DNA of 64,000 bases from Lingula anatina (Eukaryota > Brachiopoda > Lingulata > Lingulida > Lingulidae): positions 177,472 to 241,471 of the forward strand of contig NW_019775637.1 of assembly GCF_001039355.2 (NCBI RefSeq). The letters are read 5' to 3'. The notes under the pieces are model-generated. The model did no database searches, was not told the origin of the DNA, and saw only the letters and a list, made by a program, of their open reading frames with translations. Numbering within the stretch: the stretch's first letter is position 1; the number at the start of each line of letters is the position of its first letter. Positions 11,001-21,130 of this stretch are shown piece after piece. The position numbers were made by a program, and so were the translations under genes.

Positions 11001-13234
11001 AAAGTACATTATATGCTTATTTATTAATTGTGAGAAAGTGTCCAACTTTACCTGGAGTTCTTACAAGACTCCAAAGTGGTGTATCCCACTGTGAGGCATC
11101 CATTGCTGCTGAAGTGAGATTCACAGCCAGATACTGTATCATATACTGTTATGTCCAGCATATTCCTTCAATGAAAGAAAAATATATATTACAGTTTTTT
11201 TTTGCTCAAGTTTCTTTATTAACCACAAATATTTAACAATTGGTATTTGGAATAAATTGCTGCTTCTAAATATCTGTACTGAGATGCTAGCTTACACTTT
11301 TTTTCATTCTGTATATATTAATATATCTAGATAACTCCATGAATATAGCTTTAACTACAGAGGCACCCAAGGCATTCATAACACAAATCATATTTCAGAA
11401 CATTGACAGAAATAATCTTTATGATTTGCATAACTTTTTTTATAAATGTAGTACTATGATGTAGTGATATTTGTGATGTTGCAGTTTGTTCTTTAAATTA
11501 CCATTGAGCTCCTGGTCTTCCACTGATGTTCACCACAACATTCTTCAGTTTTCCCAGGGACTCTGAGTTTAAAGTAAAAATAACAAAGAAACATTTAGTA
11601 TAATGTTAGCATGTTGTTTGAGAATAAAACAGGCATCAAATATGATAAAGTTGTAGCTTAATTGTAAAAGTAAATTTAGTTTAACAAAACAAGACCAACA
11701 GCACCTTGTTTTACAAACCTAAAAGGATTCTTGCACTAACACTCTCAAAATATGCTTTACTTTATAATAAATAAGCAACATGCATGGAGTTCTGTAACTA
11801 TATGTAATAATAATAGTAGATCTATGTAATAAAGCTTCTAATAGATATAAACAGTAAACTGTGACAAGATGTTCTAGTAATGACTGTACATGCTGAATTG
11901 ATTGCAATAAGTAAATGGTAATTAACTGCTAATAATATTGTTGAATCAATATTTGCAGGCAATGGAATCTATATGTGCTCCAAAAATATTCAAGATGTTT
12001 ACCTTTGGTATACAAAAGGAACCAGTTCTTCTGTCCTACCCCAAGGAAATTGTGCTTTTTCCCATGTTCATTCAGATTATATTCAGGAGATACCCCCTGG
12101 TCTCCTTTCAACTGCAATCTGACTTTGGGCGTCTTTCCTGCTATTTAAAACAACATACACATTTCTATAGTTAGGAATATATACAGTTAAGCAACGACTT
12201 CAATAATAATATACAAAGGCCTATATCTCTTTTTTCTATTTTTGTCATTTTCTTATTATTGTTATCATCATTATCATTATCATTATTAATATTATTATTA
12301 TTATTATCTGAAGACACTTAAACATTTTTATTTCACAAAATAATAACTAGTTTAAGCTTTTCAATAAGAATCAGAATCAATAACCTAGAAGATCTAAAAT
12401 AGCATCACTCTTACCACTTTTCAGCCCATTTTGAACTGCTACCATGTATCTATAGTGATGTTCACCAGAATATTTGGGAACAACAATGATACCACTCTGC
12501 TTTCTCTGAAATGATAATGACCATTATAATTATAAGGCAAAAGAAAAGAAAATAAAGGAAATGAAAAGTATGCCAAAATAAAACAATGATGTTATGAAGT
12601 TGATTACAGTTGAAACAAAATATTTTTCAGTTTTTTTGCCACAGTTGCTTATTTTATATTTTAAAAAAGTTAGTCTATTACAGAAATTCCTAAGAGAAAG
12701 CTATACTCTCATATGCATGCAGGCCAGACTTAAAGTTTTGTTTTAGTACCTTCTTCCACTTCAGCCATATAATAAAGCTCATGGTGACAAACATGAGTCC
12801 AGCAAAAGCATATATAAAGGCGTAAGTAAGTCTGTTGTTTTTCACAAACTTAGGAGGCATTTTCAAGGTATTAGCTAGCAAATAAACGAAAGGATGGAGC
12901 TTAGAAAATGGAAAACAAGGAAGAAAATCAAGGGCAAGGAGAATTAATAAAAAGCGTGGTTATTTTAAATATATAGACTATTAAAAATAGTGAAAGTAGG
13001 GTCTAATAAAAATGAGGCTCAAACTAAACAAAACACAAAAAGTGGGTTGTTGATTATCAAAACACATGAAATATTGACAAACCAAATAAAAAAATTACAA
13101 TTTTTGCTAAAATGAATGGTGAAAAAACATAAAAGATGCAAAAGTGTTAAATATAATTTGATGATATTCTTACCTCCATGGAGAGGTTGCAGGAGTAGCA
13201 ACATCAACAGAACTTTGATCTTCAAGATCTTCAT
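8029..13234 (-). CDS. Compact polycystin-1-like PLAT-domain membrane protein
   Basis: Twelve exons in continuous phase: 13234-13174, 12874-12750, 12505-12415, 12140-12003, 11562-11502, 11165-11052, 10817-10482, 10096-9883, 9537-9252, 9023-8946, 8724-8662 and 8375-8029. They encode 637 residues. In order: a hydrophobic leader (MKILKIKVLLMLLLLQPLHG), a transmembrane helix (about 38-58), a PLAT/LH2 domain (about 78-200), two helices (about 219-275) containing NSTLNYMFANML, a 250-residue polar loop, and two helices (about 550-615) with the family motif VFQTLKAV. This matches the PLAT and first five membrane spans of polycystin-1 proteins. The large REJ/GAIN ectodomain and the C-terminal channel-like helices are missing. 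An in-frame ATG at 13300 is a possible alternative start; 13234 is preferred because it puts the leader at the N-terminus. Function unknown; a calcium- or lipid-linked sensory role is only a guess from PLAT. Confidence 0.8.
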
Positions 13235-13460
13235 AACGGCAAAATTCTTTTTATAAGATCTCCCTGTATCAAATAATATGAAGCCGTGTATGACAAACAC
13301 GTAAATTAAAACAGAAGTCGCGATTCAGCGAATAAACGAGAAATCATCGATATCTCAAAAACTTTGGACGGAGTTGACTTAAACTTCCGCCCAAATCTCA
13401 CAAATGTCTGTTGCTAATTGACGTCACAGACAATCAACTCACGTGACCATTGTGCTGGGA
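13235..13460 (-). promoter_or_regulatory. Likely promoter of the polycystin-like gene with a CRE palindrome
   Basis: A full TGACGTCA site lies at 13419-13426, about 185 bases upstream of the start codon, next to a CACGTG E-box near 13440. Both are common in metazoan promoters (CREB/ATF and bHLH sites). Position is the only supporting evidence. Confidence 0.35.
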
Positions 13461-13740
13461 TGTGCGGTTGTGACATTTATACAGCCAACAAATCGAAAAA
13501 AAAAGGCTCACTAACCAAATATTGGGGCTTTAATAAATTACTTTAAAGAGGATATCTGTGGTCTATGTTATTTTTCGCATTTTGAATTTTATGCATGTAC
13601 TGGTAGAGCTACTAAAAGAAAAAACACAGCAAGGCTGGCTACACTAAAGCAGCTAGTACGGGGCATTCAACAGCTCTGCACTTGGGTATTATGTTATATA
13701 ATATATAATATTATATATTATGGGTAGGCTAAGCCAACTC

Positions 13741-13792
13741 AGATTCCTTTGTCTGAAATATAAAGCCGTTTATATTTCAGACAAAGAAATCT
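13741..13792. repeat. 24-bp near-perfect hairpin
   Basis: Arms 13741-13764 and 13769-13792 are complementary except for one base, with a 4-base loop (GCCG). An AT-only palindromic stretch precedes it at about 13690-13722. It is probably the remnant of a foldback element; the loop is too small for a typical microRNA precursor. Confidence 0.7.
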
Positions 13793-14303
13793 AAGGGTAG
13801 CCCCCCCCCTCCACAACATGAACATATTGCTTTGAGTGAACTGCTCATCTTTGCACGAAAAGAGACAAAAAATGACAAGACCCGCAGCCTCCTACTGTAG
13901 TAGACCATGGACATATGATGTCCATGAGTAGACCTACCTTCCTCGGCCTAGGGCTACTTGAATTTGCTTTGGGAGCTTCCCCCTTCATTATTAAAGCTGG
14001 TTTCAATCATTTAATTATTTTTTATTTTATAAGTGAGGGAAAATATCTGACAAATTTCACCGAATATATATATAGCCATTATTTTAAAAAAATTTTAGGT
14101 CAGTAAATCATAAATGGCCCAATGGAAAGCAGGTAGTAATGTTATTTCTGTTACGTACGTATGACCTCATATGAAAATGTGTATACAAATGGTCCAATGG
14201 GAAGATAAAAAAACAGGATGTATTTAATACCGGAGTGCATAACTTCTTGGCATAACAGACCTTGGGTTTTTGAACGTCCTTTTAAACCCCGATCTGTACA
14301 CAG

Positions 14304-14602
14304 CAGGGCCGTAGCCTGAGCAAAATGCAAGGGGGGGGGCAGTAAGCGGACACAAGGGGGCGAAGCCCCCGAGGGGGGAAGGGGTGGGAGGGGGTGTCCC
14401 CCTCCCACGGTGTGGAAAAATTTTAAAAACTGTATGTATAATACTGCATTCTGGTGCATTTTAACATGAGTGCATTTTCTCACAGAATTGATACCAACTT
14501 TGCAATTATTTTTTTTACCTTTGCGATTATTTATTTTTTTTTGCACCTCAAATCCCAGGGGGGCAGCTGCCCCCCCCTGCCCCCCCGGAGGCTACGGCCC
14601 TG
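14304..14602. mobile_element. TIR DNA transposon (MITE family A, copy 2)
   Basis: Bounded by the same CAGGGCCGTAGCCT inverted ends as the copy at 5874-7089, with the same G/C-run block and right-hand AT block. It lacks the Penelope insertion and also about 170 bases of the other copy's right half. Inner arms of C and G runs let it fold into a hairpin. Confidence 0.85.
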
Positions 14603-14997
14603 ATATAGGCCTACGACCGATTTCAGGGAAATAGGGCCTACTGCAAAAGTGCCTATAGCTAAAGGGAAAACGCAAACGAAGTCCGTACATATGGACATCA
14701 AGTTCCTAGGCTTTTATTGTCACGTGTTTAGTTAGTCATAAAAAGTAATGAATAAAAGCATTAAGTTATCGTCTTAATATTGGTTGTCCCACTTGTAACA
14801 CCACTTGTAACAATAACTGGGAAAAGCCTGTCTTGAATAGCAGCGCCGCCCTATTATATTTACATTGAAACCAACGTGCGAAATACGCGAGACAGAAAAT
14901 CTTTGCCGGAGTAGTCTTGTTTTGAATAACTGATCAGCGCATTATCACGGTCGATCAAGCCTTTTGAAACGATTTCCTGGGAGGTTTATCATCAGGG

Positions 14998-15267
14998 ATG
15001 GATCAGGAACAAGCTCAGGTTTTGTTCCGGGAGGGAGCCATGCTGGTGTTTCTAGACGTGCCACAGGGGACGGAGTTTGGGATCGACTGCCAGTCGTGGC
15101 GAGTTGGACCGAAGTTTAAGGGGGTGAAGATGATTCCTCCTGGCGTCCACTTTGTTTATTTCAGGTAATGATCATCAGTGTTAAAGTTTTTTCATACTTT
15201 GTGCTTATTTTTGTATTTTTATAGTATGAACTCTTTAACTGTGATATTGAGTTCTTGTTTGTTAAGT

Positions 15268-15299
<32 letters not shown>

Positions 15300-18204
15300 G
15301 GGGGGGGGGGTTAAGGGAGGGATGCACTCATACCCCGATTGACATAAATAGTATGCATAATTATTAATGGAAAAGTAAACTAGTGTTGTTATATTGGATC
15401 CTAGTTAGAGTTCATTTTAAAATTTCAACATACTTAATGTTTTAAGAAAACTGTAATCTGTTGTTTGCAGTGCCTGCAGCAAAGAAGGTGAAGTCAGTCC
15501 CAGGACAGGGTTCTTCTACCACTTCAAGAAGAGGGAGGTGCTGATTAAGAAATGGGACAAGGTCACTGAAGGTACTTCAGAATAATTAACCACTTACACT
15601 CCTATTAGCAACTGATACTCCACTAAAACCCCCTTTACACTGGACGGTGTCCTTCCTGCCTCCTTTGTGTGACCATGAAACTGGCATCGCTGTGGCCATA
15701 AAAAAGGGCAAAAGCATTGCTTTGGTTTCACAATGAATGCTCAATGATTGCCCAGTTGTCAGCACGTAAAGTATTATTGTTTGTTTACTCTTAAACAGGG
15801 CCATACTACGGGATGCAGAAAGGACGCTGCCCAGTGTAAAGGGGGCTTTTAAAGTGAGGTGTATTTCACACACGTATTGTTAACAAGAGTTATACTGAAA
15901 AGAATTGCCCAGACCGAGAGGCGTCATGTATCCAGTATTCGTCTTTGACATGCATTTATGGGAGATTCATCAAAATTCAATCTTTTGTTTTTGAACAGCT
16001 TTTGACTTCATATAATTTTTTTTACTAAGTACTTAGGTAAATATAAAGATATGTAAACAAAACTATTTACATTTACAAGAAGCTGGTTATTACACCTACA
16101 GGACTGAGAAAACAAGACAATATGCACTTTTTAACATTCATAATTTTTGTCTTACAGTAGAGATTTGAAGTATGCCATTCAGTATACTCATTGTACATGC
16201 AGTGCTATATACATGTACCTTCAACTTGTATTCAAGTGGATCCACTTTTTCCCTTCAATTTGAGGTGTGCTTTGTCAGCTTTGAGACCTCTACAGTTGGC
16301 TGTCACATGTTAGCTGTTAATGATTGCTATTTCAGACATGAAGACCACTGAGGTGACCAAAGAGGAGCAGGACAGAGTGGAATCCAATAGAAAAGAGTTA
16401 GACCAGTATCTTGGGGCATATCCGTATGACAGGTACACTCACACACATGCGGTTATNATGCTTTGTCAGCTTTTTTGCGACCTCTACAGTTGGCTGTCAC
16501 ATGTTATCTGTTAATGATTGCTATTTCAGACATGAAGACCACTGAGGTGACTAAAGAGGAGCAGGACAGAGTGGAATCCAATAGAAAAGAGTTAGATCAG
16601 TATCTTGGGGCATATCCTTACAACAGGTACACTCACACACATGCGGTTATTACTTAGTTGATTCAAACAACATGAATTTGAGAGAAAATGCTTAATTTTT
16701 TCTTTGTAAAGATACTTAATATGGTGATTCAGAAATTTGGATTTTTTAGAAATTTGGCTTGTTTTGAGTGTCTGAAATTGTTAAATCTCGAAAAAATTAT
16801 TAAGATATCAGAAAGTGTGAAGCCTTTGATGTCTCATAAAAATCAAGATTGGATTTTTAGAAGAATTATCACTAAATTGTTTCAGTTTTGGATATTTACC
16901 CTAAATTGTGAACATGCTATCTTTTTTTTTTAAATTGAAATGTGTTCAACACATTAATTATAATCATATCAGATATTCTTTGCCTTTGGATTAAATTTTA
17001 CAAGGAGGGGCTGTGTTTTTAATGAAGCTCGTGATTATTCCAGTTACAAGAAGTGGGTGTCTCTTAGCAATCATATCACAGAGTCACTGGCGTCAAGGTT
17101 ACAGCCACAGAGTGGTAAGATCACCGCGGTAACGCAGCTTGTATCTGAGGGCAGCACAACACAGTCTCGCAGAGAGAGGGCAGACAGGGAGATGGAGACA
17201 GCGCCATCTGGGACAAGACAAGACAAGGTTACTAGTAGTTTTTCACTGGTATAAAATCTTGCTGTTGCTTTATCAGCTATGATAACATCTTACTGTTGTT
17301 GTTAACATCAGCTAAGCAATTTCAGAAGAATTTTTTGTTTTGATAGTTTAAATAAATTTTATTTCTTTGCTTGTTTTGAAAATGCTGAATTTGGGAAATA
17401 TGTCACCTGGTAGCTTTTTTTAATCAGCCACAAGCTGTATCATAATATTACATCAAACCTGCAGCATTTGGGAACTTGTGTTTATTTTTAGTCAAATTTT
17501 CAAAGATTTTCTATAAAGATAACCCTTAAAGGGGACCAAAATCCATTGACATGTTATTCAATGATTAGATTAATTTTTTAAACAACTTTCCTCATGTCTA
17601 GAAGTTTTATTTTATCTCCCATTATCTCAAATCTCTCTAGGAAGTGGAGTCACGGCTGCCAGAGTTAACAGTGGAACCAGGATCTAGAATAAACTTTTCC
17701 GCCATTCCAAAACAAAAATACCCAGAGGGCGCCACCCCTGCGCAGGTCACTCAGTACAGTATGGACAGCAGTCATGTGCTCAAAGTGATACTAGACACAC
17801 ATTACTCAGACAATCCTATGGGTTTGCTAGGAGAACTGCAGTTTGCATTCATCTGTTTTCTTATTGGACAAAATTACGATGGGTTTGAGCAGTGGAAAAA
17901 ACTGGTGCATGTTTTGTGTACGTCTGACGAGGCACTTGCTCTCCACCCGAACTTGTTTGGTGGACTGATCAGGGTTCTGTATTTCCAAGTCGGAGAAATA
18001 CCGGAGGACTTCTTTGTTGATATCGTGTCCAGTAACAACTTCTTGACTGCGACCCTGCAGATATTCTTTTCTAATTTAGAGGGCACTGACCCAGGATCAG
18101 ACTTGAGGAAAAGAGGTCTGAAATTCCGGGAACATTTAACAAAGAAATTCAAATGGGACTTCATGTCGGAGCCAGATGATGAAGCCCCTGTCATTGTAGA
18201 ATAG
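14998..18204 (+). CDS. AAR2: AAR2 splicing factor homologue
   Basis: Exons 14998-15164, 15471-15571, 16336-16432 (or the duplicate 16530-16626), 17044-17227 and 17641-18204 give 370 residues, against 384 in human. The N-terminus carries the family block [20 protein letters not shown] followed by KMIPPGVHF. The C-terminal helical half has FPEGATPA-like, [15 protein letters not shown] and [17 protein letters not shown] motifs and ends in [12 protein letters not shown]2 binds Prp8 in the cytoplasm and nucleus during U5 snRNP maturation and is released to allow Brr2 binding. The gene converges with CBL. Oddity: exon 3 is present twice in tandem, and since 97 nt is not a multiple of three only one copy can be used per transcript. 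Confidence 0.93.
15269..15312. repeat. (TG)n followed by a G run
   Basis: TG microsatellite followed by about 11 G residues in the first AAR2 intron. Confidence 0.9.
15624..15851. mobile_element. Short TIR element in AAR2 intron 2
   Basis: Ends are inverted repeats of about 20 bases, TAAAACCCCCTTTACACTGG at the left and its near complement at 15832-15851. The element is about 228 bp with no coding potential, as in a MITE. No clear target-site duplication was identified. Confidence 0.7.
16268..16650 (+). repeat. Tandem duplication spanning AAR2 exon 3
   Basis: Bases 16268-16456 and 16459-16650 are near-identical (period about 191-194). Each holds intron end, acceptor, the 97-nt exon and a GTACAC donor. 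The exon copies differ at a few bases, including one Asp/Asn change in the last codons. A single N sits at the junction (16457). Confidence 0.92.
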
Positions 18205-21130
18205 ATTGAAATTGAAAACCAACTGGGTTTATTAATAAGTGGCAAAGACCAACAATTCTTGAATGGAAACTAGTTTGTTAGCTCCATCTGGTACTTTTGA
18301 CTTAATACCAGTAATAAAAACTATTTTTCACTCGAGACTGAATGTTTGTTTGCACCATTAGAAAAACATGAAAAGAAGTATCAAAACTCCCAAGTTTAAT
18401 TTGGGAACTTCACATTCTATTTGTGGGAGTTACAACAATTACTATAACAACAGTTAAAGAGTTAATACATGATGTTTTAATGCTTTCTCCAGGTAACAAA
18501 TACAGTACAAAACACTGGGAACATAAATTGTACAATAAAGAAAGAATACGTTGAATGAACTGGTCTGTTTTGATTTGAGTAGGTTTCTGCAATAAAATTG
18601 GTAACATCTAACATTTGAGATTATTTCACTAAATGAATATTAACTAGTTATATAGTAAAATCAGGTGTGTGTCTTATCATTTGATAGAGCCACTTGCTGG
18701 GGATGTTCAAGTCTTTGGCTAAAGCACTTCTTTCTCTGCCAGACTAAACTTGAAACAAAACAAAAGCTTTTCCCAATTGTGCATGTAGCGATTGAAAATT
18801 AAATTATAACTTACATATCAATTTTACTAAATAGAAAACAATAACTATGTAACCACAGTCAATGCACCACTTTAGCATAGATAATTAAAGTGACCGACCT
18901 ACATCTTCCACCTTTTGGTTTCCAATCTTGTTTTTACATTCAAAGAAGGTTAAAACAAAAATCTGACAAGGTAAGGCAACAAGGTTGGGGATAAGGGGAA
19001 ACAATTTTACAGAAATATTAAATTTCACAAAATCTTTTACCTATGATCATTTTGATCTATGTAGTTAACAGATACTGTTTAATATGGCAAGTATAAGAGA
19101 ACAACACGGGGCATGACTGATTAATATATGCTTACAACTAACACAACTAAATACAGTTAGAAAAGAAAATGCACAAATAAATATACAGAATGGATCCTGA
19201 TTCTTTTAACGCATATCTAATTTTACTTGGTGTATTTCCTCTGAAATTATCTTTGAAGGACTGCTATGGTCAAGCAAATGCTGTACCTTTTCAAGAGTTG
19301 CCTCAATATATAATAATAGTTTATCTCATGCCAATACTGTGTAACTGTATTATATTACAAAAATAAACACCTTTGCTCATATTATGACTTCTTATCTACT
19401 TTAACAAGTATGTTGCTTTTAAAACAAAACGATAAAGTACAAATCCCATATTGCCACAAATATGTAGTGTAGAATTGAAAATGTCAAGCAAAATTTGAGG
19501 GAAACATTTATCCAGGTGAATTTGCGGTATAAAATCAAGCATTTTGCAGCTAAAATATTTGCAGGAATCACCTTATTTTCATATCTACATGATTTTGAGC
19601 TGGCATAAGGAATATGGTACCTATTTCTTACATTACTGAACGCAACATGTAATAGTGAGCATTGACTTTGCCGTTTTTCAAATTATTTTTTAATTTCATT
19701 TTTTTCAACAATTAAACCATGGGTGTTTGTAGCACTATTCATATGTACTCTCAAGTTGTTCGTAGTCAACATCATAATGATTAAATCTGTCTTTCTAATC
19801 ATTCAAGGAAGGCTGATCAGAGAGTCGTACCAAATATGCAACATTGCCAGCTGTGCAATTTATTCCTCGGGACAAATGATCAGCTGAAGATTTTTATAAC
19901 ATTATAATATTACTGTATCACATATCTTCTTATCGAGAAGAAAGGGAAAAACTGAAAAAAATTACCATAAGACTGCAAAGAGCAGCATATTAACCAGTAT
20001 CTTACTGTATCTATCCATGTTTTTTTTTCACCTCTGACCACATGATTACTTATTAAAACTGTCACCTCAGCTCCTTGTAGAGGAAAGATATACATAATGG
20101 CTACTTTTTTTACAGTCACATCAGATTTTGACTGTGATTGTTAGTCACATTATCTGTTGTTGACCTTTTCACATTAAAACTGGTTCATTTAATACAAACC
20201 ATTTTAGGCAAAGTAAAATCGCATATTAAAAACACCTTATCATTTCTTCATTTACATTGGTGCTATAGAATCAATCATGGAATTTCTTATTTATATTACA
20301 CATTAAATATATATCTTATTACACATATGATGGGATTATATCAGTGTATTTATATATCATGATCAATATGGGTTTCCTGTGACATTGCACTTACTATTCA
20401 ATGCCATTAAAACTACAACTACAACTGATCCAGTCAGTTTAAAATGGAAGTACACCATGTGTTTATACACAGACACACACACACGGACATTGCAATATCC
20501 CTACACCCCTTAGATGTTTAGTGAACTCCTCTGATGCACTCACATGGGAGGGCCCATTGTGCAATATAAGGGGTGCCTTGTAGAGCTTGCCTTGATAGGT
20601 ATAAATGGGCCCATTTCCTTGCACTTACAATAATTAAATACATAAACAAACCAAAATATTGTCCCTCCATACAAAATCATTATAAATGGCAGTGTTTTGC
20701 CCTTTCTGATCTCCAATTGTTTTTTCTTTACGTCACTGAAGGAACTACGGGTGACAGCAATGGAAGGTGTCTATTGAATACATGAGCAAGACCAGGTACT
20801 TCACCTCATCTTCTCTGACCTGACAACAGAGGATGCATTTTGAGAAGACTCTAGAAAGAACTAGAAGCTGACCACATTATTTGCATACATCACTCACGGA
20901 AAACTTGTGTTTACAATGATGGACATAATTTTGTTTTTATAGGACTCTAACAGTGCAATATGAAACTTCTACTCTTCACCCATGCAACAAAGAATTAACC
21001 AATCACAATTACTGGTTTCTTCACTCCTGGCCACCAAGAACCGGCCAATCAGAATCACCGGTTTCTTTGCCCATGGCAACCAAGAACTTAAACCAATCAG
21101 AATTAATGGGCCAAGCCCAAGATGAATATG
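18205..21130. other. Convergent 3' region between AAR2 and CBL
   Basis: AT-rich sequence with no recognisable exon. An AATAAA at 18313-18318 suits the AAR2 3' end. The rest is probably the CBL 3' UTR (transcribed leftward) and intergenic DNA. Short frames here lack family resemblance. Confidence 0.5.
20995..21110. repeat. Degenerate tandem repeat in the CBL 3' UTR
   Basis: About two and a half copies of a unit near 47-50 bases, each with an AACCAATCA-type motif, a GGTTTCTT segment and CCAAGAAC. It begins about 20 bases past the CBL stop codon. Confidence 0.65.

Noticed and set aside
13741-13792. Hairpin considered as a microRNA precursor
   Set aside because: Stem of 24 and loop of 4 are too short for Drosha processing; no small-RNA evidence.
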